A stretch of 64,000 nt of DNA from CAYLHF01 sp964383365. GTDB taxonomy: Bacteria > Bacteroidota > Rhodothermia > Rhodothermales > UBA10348. Shown piece by piece: positions 7,191-16,080 of the stretch. A program made the position numbers and the translations under genes. The stretch is from the NCBI GenBank assembly GCA_964383365.1, contig CAYLHF010000007.1, forward strand, positions 1-64,000, read 5' to 3'. Numbering within the stretch: the stretch's first letter is position 1; the number at the start of each line of letters is the position of its first letter. The notes under the pieces were generated by a model. The model was not told where the DNA came from, made no database searches, and was given only the letters and a program-made list of their open reading frames with translations.

Positions 7191-8153
7191 ATGTCTCTGC
7201 CTACGATATCATCTACACTGCCGCCGTCGATACACTCCGAGCGATTGATCGACGTTTACCTCAAGCGGTTCGATCGGCCCCAGACGGTGCGATCATATCG
7301 ATCTGATCTTGTTCACTTCTTTGGAACGGATGATGTCACTATCAAGGAAGTCCAGGAAATAAATTTCGTTCACATCAATCAGTACATCGCCTCCCTCGAG
7401 ACAGATGGTCGTAAGGCAAGTACCATACGAAGACGCATTGCTGCCATACGAGGATTTTTCGACTGGCTGCACGCACTGGGAGCCATCGAGCGTAATCCCG
7501 CCCAGAAGCAGTTGATTCGGCGTGTCAGATCGTCGGATATGAAAGACCGTGTTATTCTATACCTGACATCTGCCCAGGCCGGCGACCTGGTATCGGCCAC
7601 CAATCACGCTGGACGAGCCGCGATTCGCAACAGAGCCATGATTCTGACGATGCTGCACTGTGTACTCAGGCGGAGCGAAGTGGCCGCGATGGACGTCGAG
7701 CATATCCGACCAATCGGCAACTACTGGGTCCTCGATCTGCCGTCTACGAAAGGCGGCGCGGATCAGTATGTCAAGATTCCGGCACATGTAGTAGACGAAT
7801 TGGATATGCATCGCGAACAGTACGGAATTGATTCCGGTCCGGTGTGGCGATCACTTGCATACAACAATAACGGAGGCCGTCTGTCGACGCGGTCGATCTA
7901 CAATATTGTACACAGTACGGCTATCCTTGCTGGTTTACCGCAGATCGGTGCCCACACGCTCCGTCATACCGGGTGCACGCTCGCTATCGATGCAGGCGCA
8001 TCCCTTCAGCAGGTACAGACGCACGCACGGCATAAGAATATTGAAACTACGATGGTCTATATTCATCAGCGAGACCGGCTTCGGGACAGTGCGGCTGATT
8101 TTATCCGGGTCCGTTCCGATACCCCGCAGGCCGAGGACGCGGAAGATAAATGA
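7191..8153 (+). CDS. Tyrosine recombinase / site-specific integrase (Xer-like)
   Basis: 320 residues from ATG 7191; a GTG at 7161 would add 10. An N-terminal core-binding SAM-like domain (LIDVYLKRFDRPQTVRSYRSDL, HINQYIASL, STIRRRIAAIRGFFDWL) is followed by the catalytic domain. All expected residues are present: Arg160 in LRRSEV, Lys187 in TKGG, His255 and Arg258 in HTLRHT, His281 in ARHKNIETTMVY, and nucleophile Tyr290. It joins or resolves DNA at specific sites. Compared with housekeeping XerC/XerD the end region is divergent. Its last codons overlap the miaA start by 4 bp (ATGA), so it is part of a stable operon, unusual for a mobile-element integrase. No other phage or integron gene is nearby. 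Confidence 0.85.
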   Translation: MSLPTISSTLPPSIHSERLIDVYLKRFDRPQTVRSYRSDLVHFFGTDDVTIKEVQEINFVHINQYIASLETDGRKASTIRRRIAAIRGFFDWLHALGAIERNPAQKQLIRRVRSSDMKDRVILYLTSAQAGDLVSATNHAGRAAIRNRAMILTMLHCVLRRSEVAAMDVEHIRPIGNYWVLDLPSTKGGADQYVKIPAHVVDELDMHREQYGIDSGPVWRSLAYNNNGGRLSTRSIYNIVHSTAILAGLPQIGAHTLRHTGCTLAIDAGASLQQVQTHARHKNIETTMVYIHQRDRLRDSAADFIRVRSDTPQAEDAEDK

Positions 8154-9061
8154 CAGGTCTCATCCCACTCATTACCGGCCCGACGGCCGTCGGGAAAACG
8201 GATCTGTCGATTGATGTCGCGTTGACGCTCAAGGCACAGATCATCTCTGTTGACAGCCGTCAAATCTTCAGGCGACTCGATGTTGGGACGGCCAAGCCCG
8301 ACTCCATGACACGGAAAAGGGTGAAACACCACCTTATTGACGAACTGGACCTGGATGATCCTCTGTCGGCCGGATCCTTCGCCGAGATGGCGGAATCACG
8401 CATATCGGACCTGATGAATCTGGATATTCGACCCGTGATCTGCGGAGGATCGACGCTTTATATCCATGCGCTCGTGCATGGAATCGACCGTACACCTCCG
8501 GCAAATATGGAGATACGAAAAGCCTTGAACGAGCGACTACTCACGGACGGGCCGGGCGTACTCTATGACGAACTCGTCGCCTGCGACCCGTTGTTTGCGT
8601 CAACGCTGGATCCGACCAAATCACAACGAATTGTTCGGGGACTCGAGGTGTTCAAAAATACGGGTAAACCGTTGTCTGATTATTTTGGAACGGCTTCGAA
8701 TCCCGCGTACTCATACCGGATTATCGTCCTCAATCGGGACCGCTCGGTTCTGTATGACCGAATTAACGGTCGGGTCGTGGAGATGGTCGATAATGGCCTT
8801 GTCGACGAAGTGGCCGCTTTATTGGATTCCGGATACGACGAGACACATCCGGCCCTTCGCACGATAGGCTATTCGGAGGCATTCGCCTATCTGAGGAAGG
8901 AAATTTCACGCGACGTAATGATTGCTCTCATTCAGCGAAATACCCGGAGATATGCCAAACGGCAGCTGACCTGGTTCCGGCGTTACGAAAACGCAATCTG
9001 GCTCAACCTGGACGATCCTGTTGATATCGAGTCTCTGGTCGCAGCAATCATGAAGCCTTAA
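8150..9061 (+). CDS. miaA: tRNA dimethylallyltransferase
   Basis: 303 residues, the usual length. MiaA transfers a dimethylallyl group from DMAPP to N6 of A37 in tRNAs reading UNN codons. P-loop ITGPTAVGKTDL at residues 6-17, ISVDSRQIFRRLDVGTAKP, VICGGSTLYIHALVHG, and DPTKSQRIVRGLEVFKNTGKPLS are all family hallmarks; TRRYAKRQLTWFRR near the end contacts tRNA. The start overlaps the recombinase stop (ATGA), suggesting translational coupling. The 3' end overlaps the convergent gene by 4 bp. Confidence 0.95.
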   Translation: MTGLIPLITGPTAVGKTDLSIDVALTLKAQIISVDSRQIFRRLDVGTAKPDSMTRKRVKHHLIDELDLDDPLSAGSFAEMAESRISDLMNLDIRPVICGGSTLYIHALVHGIDRTPPANMEIRKALNERLLTDGPGVLYDELVACDPLFASTLDPTKSQRIVRGLEVFKNTGKPLSDYFGTASNPAYSYRIIVLNRDRSVLYDRINGRVVEMVDNGLVDEVAALLDSGYDETHPALRTIGYSEAFAYLRKEISRDVMIALIQRNTRRYAKRQLTWFRRYENAIWLNLDDPVDIESLVAAIMKP

Positions 9062-10932
9062 GAGGTGCCGGGACTCAACAGGAAATAGGCTTTTCGGTGA
9101 ATCGGGTGAAATCGCTCCTCGAACGACTCGATAGTAGCTCCCTCCGACCGAAACAGTTCACCCCACTCATCACTCTTCCGAAAAAGGAGCGACTCCTCTT
9201 GTTCAGTCATTTTGCCTCGGGATCGAAGCCGATTGAAGAGCGGATCCAGGACACAGAGCATCCGGTGCTCATATTCCCACCGAAACACAGATTCTATTAC
9301 CAGAACGCCCTTTGAGGAAACGCGTAGCGCTTCGCGCAAGACCGCCAGATCGTCCTCGCAATGATGGAGGACGAAGTACAATATGGTGTAGTCATACGCA
9401 TTATCCCCGGCAGGAATACTGGTCCCGTCATAGATTATGAACGGAAGATCCACCGTGTGATAATCGACGACATCCATGAGCTCAATACGAGCTCCGGTCA
9501 GGTGCACGAGCGAACGGGAGACGTATCCCTCCCCTGCCCCTAGATCCAGTATGGAATCTTCGCTTGTCAAGGATACCAGCTTCAGCAAATCACGCGCTTT
9601 GAGGTGGGAGCGAATGCTCTGGAGCGCAACCAATCCCTCCCACCAACGATGGGCGATAAACAAAATCAGTGCACCGGACCAGCCGAGAACAACGAACGCC
9701 CAATACGGACCGTCCACGTACAGGAGATAGGTCCCCATGGCCAGGAATGATAACCACTGCCAGTGCACAGCCGGGCGCTCCAGGACAGCCACGCACACCA
9801 GAAGACCTACGAGGTACCACGGGTGAACGGTAGTTGCAGTGAGAAGAAACGCGCCAATAATCAGGAGAGCCGTCGTTGCCAGACGCGGCATGAATTTCCA
9901 GTCGAACACATAAATCGCTGCCACGGTGGCAAAAAACAGCATCCGAAAGAGTGGTCCCAGCTGCTTGGACCAGTCGTCTCCGGTCGCAATCAATAACAGT
10001 TTCTTTATCGCCAGATACGGTCCGGCGTTGAATTCGAAGTATCTGACGTAGAGTTGGAGCGATTCTCCTATATGGGTGGCCACGTACGGAGCGGCGAACG
10101 GGATGGCCGGAACGACGATCACACCGAGGGAGATGACGAGACTTTTCCACCCGTAGCGTCGCCAGAGGACCGGCAGGATGAAAAATGGATAGAGCTTCAC
10201 CCATCCTGCGGCTGTAATCAGAGCCGTTCCCAGCCCAACCCGGCCCCTCTGTGCCGACACGAGACCCACGCCGAGCAACAAGACCAGGAGTGCGTCTGTG
10301 TGCCCCTGCCCGGCAGACGCATAGATAAGCACCGGATTGAGAGACAGCAGCAGAATGGCCCGGGCACCCAGAAAACGCGCCAGAATCGATAGTCCGGCCA
10401 GTTCGGCAGCAAGAAATACTCCCTTGATGACATAATAACTCGGCACCCAATCGCCCTGAAAAACCAGCCCTCCGAGTGCAAATATATACTGAGAGACGGG
10501 TGGATAGACCGAGTAGAAGTCGGTCGAGTTTAGCTGCTGAAACAGCTCCCCCGCTTGAAATTCAGAAAGAAAAGGGGCTGACGGAACGTATCGGTACGGA
10601 TTGATTCCGTCGACGACCAGGATGCCATCCCAGATGTAGCGGAAGGAATCATCAGACAGCGACGGAAGCAATGGAAAAACGACCAACCGGACGATGAGGG
10701 CTGCGAGTAGTATGGTTCCGACGCCCACCCGGTCGCGAATCCAGAGCGTATAGACGAGTGGCCCGGTGGCCAGAACAGCGAGCACAAATGGCCATCTGAG
10801 CGCAGGATCGTGGGCAAAATAGCCGCTGAGCCCAAAGAGAACGACGATTGCCGCGAGGAGAACATAATCGACGAGTTGCGCACGGAGAGGTTTCACCGTC
10901 AGGTCCTGTGAAATATCATTCCCAGTTTGCAT
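9058..10932 (-). CDS. GT-C membrane glycosyltransferase fused to SAM methyltransferase
   Basis: 624 residues. Residues 1 to about 440 form a polytopic membrane protein with many hydrophobic segments. They carry motifs of polyprenyl-phosphate-sugar-dependent GT-C enzymes: an early luminal acidic LSDDSFRYIWDG, then GINPYRYVPSAP, a YPPVSQYIFALGG loop and WVKLYPFFILP. From about 443 to the end is a class I methyltransferase: ILDLGAGEGYVS (motif I), YDYTILYFVLHHCEDD (motif IV/post), then VLVIES. The enzyme could add a mannose-like sugar on the periplasmic side while its cytoplasmic domain methylates something, perhaps the lipid precursor; both substrates are unknown. The start overlaps the upstream RsbW-like gene by 34 bp. 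Confidence 0.75.
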   Translation of the reverse strand: MQTGNDISQDLTVKPLRAQLVDYVLLAAIVVLFGLSGYFAHDPALRWPFVLAVLATGPLVYTLWIRDRVGVGTILLAALIVRLVVFPLLPSLSDDSFRYIWDGILVVDGINPYRYVPSAPFLSEFQAGELFQQLNSTDFYSVYPPVSQYIFALGGLVFQGDWVPSYYVIKGVFLAAELAGLSILARFLGARAILLLSLNPVLIYASAGQGHTDALLVLLLGVGLVSAQRGRVGLGTALITAAGWVKLYPFFILPVLWRRYGWKSLVISLGVIVVPAIPFAAPYVATHIGESLQLYVRYFEFNAGPYLAIKKLLLIATGDDWSKQLGPLFRMLFFATVAAIYVFDWKFMPRLATTALLIIGAFLLTATTVHPWYLVGLLVCVAVLERPAVHWQWLSFLAMGTYLLYVDGPYWAFVVLGWSGALILFIAHRWWEGLVALQSIRSHLKARDLLKLVSLTSEDSILDLGAGEGYVSRSLVHLTGARIELMDVVDYHTVDLPFIIYDGTSIPAGDNAYDYTILYFVLHHCEDDLAVLREALRVSSKGVLVIESVFRWEYEHRMLCVLDPLFNRLRSRGKMTEQEESLLFRKSDEWGELFRSEGATIESFEERFHPIHRKAYFLLSPGTS

Positions 10933-11324
10933 CCATTTTCTTCGAATCGGACCTCGTCCGCCAGTTCCTCGATCAGAAAGATACCTCTTCCTCCGTCCGA
11001 ATAGAGTTGATCTCCTGCAAGCGGATCGGCTATCCGGGATCGATCGAACCCTCTGCCCTCATCCCTGACCCAGACTTCACAGGCCTTGTCGTTCAGGATG
11101 AAATCGACAAAGACCGATTTCGAGACGTCCAGTTTATTACCGTGCTCCATGGCATTCGTGACTGCCTCACTCGTCAGCAGAACGATCTTGTAGACAAACT
11201 CTTCATCCTCGATGTGTCGGGTGTAGAACGCCTCTGCTTCATCAACGGCTTCTTCCAGGCGGCTGAAATCACTGGTAAGGACCAGCTGACGGTGCTTGTC
11301 GGACTGTTCAGAGGATGAATTCAA
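10899..11324 (-). CDS. RsbW/SpoIIAB-like serine kinase-type ATPase
   Basis: 141 residues with the GHKL ATPase motifs of anti-sigma-type kinases: N-box SEAVTNAMEHGN, G1 box DEGRGFD, and G2 box GGRGIFLIEELAD. RsbW-type proteins bind a sigma factor or phosphorylate an anti-sigma antagonist. No antagonist (STAS) or PP2C gene is adjacent. The stop lies inside the following glycosyltransferase fusion gene (34-bp overlap), so the two are probably translated together. Which partner it controls is unknown. Confidence 0.85.
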   Translation of the reverse strand: MNSSSEQSDKHRQLVLTSDFSRLEEAVDEAEAFYTRHIEDEEFVYKIVLLTSEAVTNAMEHGNKLDVSKSVFVDFILNDKACEVWVRDEGRGFDRSRIADPLAGDQLYSDGGRGIFLIEELADEVRFEENGCKLGMIFHRT

Positions 11325-11401
11325 CTGTTCTATTCTCGATTGAGATCAATGGATATCCGGGTTAGGGTCAAAATACGAAAATCAATCTATGGATTAGGCG
11401 G

Positions 11402-12733
11402 TCATTCAGTGACTGGAATCAGGCCTGCCATCTCCTGCGCGAGTCGCCGCCGATGCAATGACCGTACAAACGCCTCGTTAACTTCGGGTAGTCCCCCGGA
11501 CAAGACGCTTTCGGCAAGAGATCGAATGGCATCGGCCGCTCCGTCCTCGTCGTCGGGGTCCACGACGACACCGTTACCGTATCGTCTGATATCTTCGGCT
11601 GCTACGCCCTCAGGGACAAGGCCCAATACGGGTTTTCGTGTGCCGAAATACTCGTAAAGTTTTCCCGTGGAGATGCCATCGGCACCGGGAGCCTGTCCGA
11701 TTGTCATCCAGAGAATATCCGAATCGAACAGGCACTCTATGCTCTTCTTGTGCTCCATGTACCCTTCGTAGATCACGACGTCATCCAGTTTCAGGTCATG
11801 GATCATCGTCATGACATAGTCCGGAAGCAGACCAATAAATCTCGCCCTGATGACGTTTCGCAACGAAGGACTCTCTTCGAGCACGCGGGCGAGCCCGGCC
11901 AGGAAGGTATCAGGGCGTTGTACGTCATAAAAGACCCCCGTATAGACGAATGTTACGGTGGAGGAATCGACACGAGCGACTGTTTTTGGGTCCAAACTGC
12001 TCATTTCGGTGGCTCTATGCGATACAGCGTCGTCATACCCGTGAGAAATAACGCTTACATCCTCGGCGCCGAGTAGCTCCGCCCCCCGTTCAAGTATCTT
12101 GGTTCGGATAGATTCGTTGATGACGGTGACATGGGTGGCCCGCGAAAGAGCGAAGCGTTCCATCCTGGCAGCCAGATCCCGGTGCATCCGGGTCGGATAG
12201 GAATGTCTTGGATTCGAGATCCAGTCGTCCCGGTAGTCCAGAATCAGGGGAATACCATACGGTCGGGCCAGGAGCGCCCCGATCAGATGCGACGTATAGG
12301 GCGGTGCACTGGAGATGATGGCATCGAAGCGCTTCTCCGTGAGCAGTCTTCTTCCACGAATGAGAGCGAATGGTAGCCAACCTATTTTGTTATCAGGCTG
12401 AAACACTGTCTGACTGAGTCGGGTCAGGAATCCCGACGAATCGGCACTGGAAAGAGGAACCGTCTTTTTTCCAAACGCCCGGGTGGGGTCGCACGATGAT
12501 GTCCGTTCGATTCGAACCCCTGCCTCCTCGACCGTATCCAACAGACCCTGGTCGAAGGCAAAGTAAGCAGAGGGTTTTGCCGTCAGTACCGTCACATTCC
12601 ATCCGTCCTTGGCCAGGTAGCGTGACAGGCTCGCCGTCCGCTGGACACCGCTCATCCCGAGCGGCGGGAAATAATAGGCGATCAGAAGAAGACTGCGTTC
12701 AGGCGTCACTCGTTTTTCTGATTGATGTGCCAT
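11402..12733 (-). CDS. Glycosyltransferase family 4-like protein
   Basis: 443 residues with the GT-B plan: N-terminal domain beginning LLLIAYYFPPLGMSGVQRTASLSRYLAKDGWNVTVLTA, then DAIISSAPPYTSHLIGALLA, and a C-terminal domain with TFVYTGVFYDVQRPDTFLAGLARVLEE, VIYEGYMEHKKSIECL and STGKLYEYFGTRKPVLGLVPEG holding the nucleotide-sugar-binding Glu. It probably transfers a sugar from a nucleotide donor to a surface polysaccharide or glycolipid at the inner face of the cytoplasmic membrane. Donor and acceptor cannot be read. No polysaccharide cluster surrounds it apart from the GT-C fusion gene downstream. Confidence 0.85.
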   Translation of the reverse strand: MAHQSEKRVTPERSLLLIAYYFPPLGMSGVQRTASLSRYLAKDGWNVTVLTAKPSAYFAFDQGLLDTVEEAGVRIERTSSCDPTRAFGKKTVPLSSADSSGFLTRLSQTVFQPDNKIGWLPFALIRGRRLLTEKRFDAIISSAPPYTSHLIGALLARPYGIPLILDYRDDWISNPRHSYPTRMHRDLAARMERFALSRATHVTVINESIRTKILERGAELLGAEDVSVISHGYDDAVSHRATEMSSLDPKTVARVDSSTVTFVYTGVFYDVQRPDTFLAGLARVLEESPSLRNVIRARFIGLLPDYVMTMIHDLKLDDVVIYEGYMEHKKSIECLFDSDILWMTIGQAPGADGISTGKLYEYFGTRKPVLGLVPEGVAAEDIRRYGNGVVVDPDDEDGAADAIRSLAESVLSGGLPEVNEAFVRSLHRRRLAQEMAGLIPVTE

Positions 12734-12790
12734 AGACCAATCCGTGTGGCTAAGTCTTCCCTGCTCGTCCCAGGAATCAGCTGGTGAGCG

Positions 12791-13459
12791 CTACTTGAAC
12801 GACGCGATATCTGCCAGTGGTTTTCGGTGTATATCCGGGACCACGGCATCTACGGCCGGGTAACCAACCACCAGCAGCAAAAAGGCACGTTCATTTGCCG
12901 GACGTCCCAGAACTTCGCTAAGGAATCCCATCGGACTCGGCGTGTGAGTGAGCGTGGAAAGTCCACAGCGGTGCAACGCGCTGATGAGTAAACCGGTGGC
13001 GATACCCACGGATTCCTGTACATAATAGTTTTTATTCTTCTGACCCGTTGTCGTCACGTCATAACTCCGGGCAAATATCGCCACCAGAGCAGGGGCGGTC
13101 TCCAGAAACGATTTGTGTTCGTCCGTTCCGAGTGGCGCCAGAGCCTTGAGCCAGGATTCCGGTGCCCGCTCGTTGTAAAACGCTCGTTCTTCCTTTTCCG
13201 CAGCTTCGCGAACCAACGACTTCACGTCCGGGTCCGTTACTACGACGAAATGCCAGGGCTGTCGATGAGCTCCGCTCGGGGCGGTTGAGGCAGCCTCTAT
13301 ACAGTCTTCAATCACTCCAGCGGGAATGGCCTTCGAACTGAAGTCCCGTACCGTACGTCGGCCGGAATACTCATTCCGAACGCGGGTAGCTACCGTCTGC
13401 GTCTCTTCCGGTGACAGGACAATCGGATGCGAGAAAGGGATAAATCCTGTTTTTGTCAT
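12791..13459 (-). CDS. Nitroreductase-family flavoprotein
   Basis: 222 residues. NEYSGRRTVRDFSSKAIP at the start is the FMN-binding RRSIRxF-type motif; AASTAPSGAHRQPWHFVVVTD contributes the FMN site, and SVGIATGLLISALHRCGLSTLTHTP forms the dimer core. The family reduces nitro compounds, quinones or iodotyrosines with NAD(P)H, using FMN in a homodimer. The APSGAHRQPWHFVVV and ALLLGLxxLTHTPSPMGFL-like regions look closest to the iodotyrosine-deiodinase-like subgroup. It is 7 bp after the M24 peptidase gene on the same strand. Substrate unknown. Confidence 0.85.
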   Translation of the reverse strand: MTKTGFIPFSHPIVLSPEETQTVATRVRNEYSGRRTVRDFSSKAIPAGVIEDCIEAASTAPSGAHRQPWHFVVVTDPDVKSLVREAAEKEERAFYNERAPESWLKALAPLGTDEHKSFLETAPALVAIFARSYDVTTTGQKNKNYYVQESVGIATGLLISALHRCGLSTLTHTPSPMGFLSEVLGRPANERAFLLLVVGYPAVDAVVPDIHRKPLADIASFK

Positions 13460-13466
13460 CTCATCA

Positions 13467-14549
13467 TTAAAGAATCGTGAGGTGTGTTCCGGAGGTATTC
13501 AAGACATCACATCCGGTCGCCGTGATACGTATCATATTTTCTATTCGGATTCCGTACCTGCCTTTTCTATACACTCCGGGCTCTATGGTGATCACCGTAT
13601 CGCGCGCAAGAGTATCCATGTTTCTGGCGTTGACACCCGGCCATTCGTGAATTTCCAGACCCACTCCGTGACCGAGGCCGTGGGTAAAATACTCTCCCAC
13701 ACCAGCCATTGACAGCCGATTTCGTGCTATTTCGTCCAGGGATCGGGAAGAAATACCGGCTTTCGCATCAGATGTGGCTACGTGAAGGGCATCTTCTACG
13801 ACCTGATAGGCCTCCAGAACGTCTTCATCTGGCGTGCCGACAGAAAACATGCGCGTGATATCCGAGCAATATCCATCAACCTTACATCCGAAGTCGACGA
13901 GTATCACCTCTCGCTCTTTCAATTTTCGGTTTCCGGGGCGTGCATGCGGAAGTGCGGCATGAGAGCCGAAAGCAACGATTGTATTGAACGATGGACCCTC
14001 GGCACCAAGCTGTCGATGGCTGTAATCCAATTCAGTTGCGAGATCCATCTCCGACATTCCCGGAACGATCACTTCGTGCGCCTTTTCCAGGACTGATTCC
14101 GACAGTGCGAGGGCTCTTCTTATACTGGCGACTTCATCGTCGGTCTTCCGTGCCCGGAGTGCGTAGAGCATTCCATCTGCGAATGAGAAGGCGATTTCAG
14201 GTCCGGACACCTCTCTAAGATGTTCCAGTTGAGACAGTGTGACGATATCACCCTGAACAAGGATGGTCCGGAGGTCGCTCGCCGCCAAATAGGACCCGAT
14301 GGCTGGCGTCCGGTCGCCCTGAACGACGCATACGTCGACTGTTGGTGCCTCCGCTTCTGCCTGCACGGTATACCGACCGTCTGTGAATAGAGTCGCCGTG
14401 TTCTCTTCGACGAGCAGAACGCCGCTTGAACCGGTAAAACCGCAACTCCATCGTATATCGTACCGACTATGAAGCAGAATGGCATGCGGGCCCGAGATTT
14501 CGAGCCGAGACCGAATGCGCTGGAGCCGTTGAGCATGTGGAGCAGCCAT
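13467..14549 (-). CDS. Xaa-Pro aminopeptidase (M24 metallopeptidase)
   Basis: 360 residues from ATG 14549 (MAAPHAQRL); longer frames would run into guaB, which ends at 14557. An N-terminal creatinase-like domain (HAILLHSRYDIRWSCGFTGSSGVLLV) precedes the pita-bread fold. The five metal ligands are visible: Asp in VDFGCKVDGYCSDITR (two), His in HGLGHGVGLEIHE, Glu in TIEPGVY and Glu in IRIENM. It removes N-terminal residues before proline in the cytoplasm using two metal ions. It is in one transcription direction with guaB, 7 bp downstream. Confidence 0.92.
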   Translation of the reverse strand: MAAPHAQRLQRIRSRLEISGPHAILLHSRYDIRWSCGFTGSSGVLLVEENTATLFTDGRYTVQAEAEAPTVDVCVVQGDRTPAIGSYLAASDLRTILVQGDIVTLSQLEHLREVSGPEIAFSFADGMLYALRARKTDDEVASIRRALALSESVLEKAHEVIVPGMSEMDLATELDYSHRQLGAEGPSFNTIVAFGSHAALPHARPGNRKLKEREVILVDFGCKVDGYCSDITRMFSVGTPDEDVLEAYQVVEDALHVATSDAKAGISSRSLDEIARNRLSMAGVGEYFTHGLGHGVGLEIHEWPGVNARNMDTLARDTVITIEPGVYRKGRYGIRIENMIRITATGCDVLNTSGTHLTIL

Positions 14550-14556
14550 TACGTTG

Positions 14557-16038
14557 TCAACTGCCTGTGCTGTAATTGGGCGCCTCCTTCGTGATAAAGA
14601 TGTTGTGGGGATGACTTTCTCTGTACCCGGATGCAGTGATGCGTACAAATCGCCCCTTGTTCTCGAGCGCTTCAATCGATTCGCTTCCGCAATATCCCAT
14701 GGCAGCTCTCAATCCTCCCAGCATCTGGTAGACCACTTCGTGAAGCGTTCCTCCGTAGGGAACGCGCCCCTCGATACCTTCCGGAACGAGTTTCTTGATG
14801 TCATCCTCCACATCCTGAAAATATCGATCCTTGCTTCCGTCCTCCATCGCACCGATCGATCCCATTCCCCGATAGCTCTTATACTTTCTTCCATCCAACA
14901 GAATGGTCTCCCCCGGGCTCTCCTCTACCCGGGCGAACAGCCCGCCGACCATCACGCTGCTTGCTCCGGCCACAAGTGCCTTTGGAATATCGCCTGTGTG
15001 CCGAATACCACCGTCGGCAATGATTGGTATACCATGTTTCCTGCCCACACGGGCACACTCCAATACAGCGGTCAGCTGTGGCATCCCCACACCTGCGACG
15101 ATGCGTGTCGTGCAGATGGACCCGGGTCCGATTCCAACCTTTATGCCGTCTGCTCCGGCAGCGATCAAATCCTCGGTAGCCTCTGCCGTCGCAACATTTC
15201 CGGCAATTACGTCCAATTCCGGAAACGCCTGTTTGGCGGCCTCAACTGACTGAAGCACACCGCTGCTGTGGCCGTGAGCCGTGTCGATCGTGATGAAATC
15301 GACGCCTGCTTCTGCCAGCCCTGTTATCCGCTCGAGCATATCCGATGTGACACCCACCGCTGCGCCGACGCGCAATCTGCCGTGTGAGTCTTTACATGCG
15401 ATCGGAAACTGTCTCTTCTTCTGAATATCCTTGAACGTAATCAGCCCCTGCAAAATGCCTTCGTCATCGACAACAGGTAATTTTTCGATCTTGTGGGTCT
15501 GCAAGAGCGCTTCTGCCTCTTCCAGAGTCGTCCCGACCGGTGCCGTTATGAGGGGCGTAGGGGTCATGATTTCTCCAAGCCGCGCCCCTCCGTCCATCTG
15601 AAAACGGAGATCACGATTGGTCACGATTCCAACCAGGCGATTCTCGTTATCCACGACTGGAATCCCCCCTATTGAGAACCGTGCCATCTGGGCCCGGGCG
15701 TCGCTTACCCGGTCGGTAGGCGAAAGAGTGACAGGATCCAGGATCATGCCGCTCTCCGACCGCTTGACGCGCCGGACTTCCTCTGCCTGACGTTCGATCG
15801 ACATATTCTTGTGTAACACCCCTATACCCCCTTCCCGGGCCAGCGCGATGGCCAGATCAGACTCCGTCACCGTATCCATGGCCGCCGACAGGATCGGGAT
15901 ATTCAATCCAATGGTACGCGTCAGACGCGTGGCGGCAGACACGTCCCTGGGCATGACGGTTGATTTCCTCGGAACGAGCAATACGTCGTCGTACGTAAGT
16001 CCTTCGCCGATTATCTTGCTATCCTCTTTCATTGACAT
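14557..16038 (-). CDS. guaB: Inosine-5'-monophosphate dehydrogenase
   Basis: 493 residues, normal length. IMPDH oxidises IMP to XMP with NAD, the committed step of GMP synthesis. The TIM barrel is interrupted by two CBS domains (LSPTDRVSDARAQMARF..., MTPTPLITAPVGTTLEEAE...), which bind nucleotides. Active-site loop GIGPGSICTTRIVAGVG contains the catalytic Cys; IADGGIRHTGDIPKAL and GMGSIGAM form the phosphate and flap sites. Two possible starts (MSMKED; ATG 16038 or 16032). It is followed closely by the M24 peptidase gene. Confidence 0.97.
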   Translation of the reverse strand: MSMKEDSKIIGEGLTYDDVLLVPRKSTVMPRDVSAATRLTRTIGLNIPILSAAMDTVTESDLAIALAREGGIGVLHKNMSIERQAEEVRRVKRSESGMILDPVTLSPTDRVSDARAQMARFSIGGIPVVDNENRLVGIVTNRDLRFQMDGGARLGEIMTPTPLITAPVGTTLEEAEALLQTHKIEKLPVVDDEGILQGLITFKDIQKKRQFPIACKDSHGRLRVGAAVGVTSDMLERITGLAEAGVDFITIDTAHGHSSGVLQSVEAAKQAFPELDVIAGNVATAEATEDLIAAGADGIKVGIGPGSICTTRIVAGVGMPQLTAVLECARVGRKHGIPIIADGGIRHTGDIPKALVAGASSVMVGGLFARVEESPGETILLDGRKYKSYRGMGSIGAMEDGSKDRYFQDVEDDIKKLVPEGIEGRVPYGGTLHEVVYQMLGGLRAAMGYCGSESIEALENKGRFVRITASGYRESHPHNIFITKEAPNYSTGS

Positions 16039-16080
16039 CCTTGTATGACAACGCCCGCGATTCCTGACCGCAGGCGCACA

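Noticed and set aside
9590..10450. A 286-codon frame antisense or out of frame within the glycosyltransferase region
   Set aside because: It shares strand and position with the GT-C fusion gene but lacks membrane segments or domains; the fusion reading is coherent.
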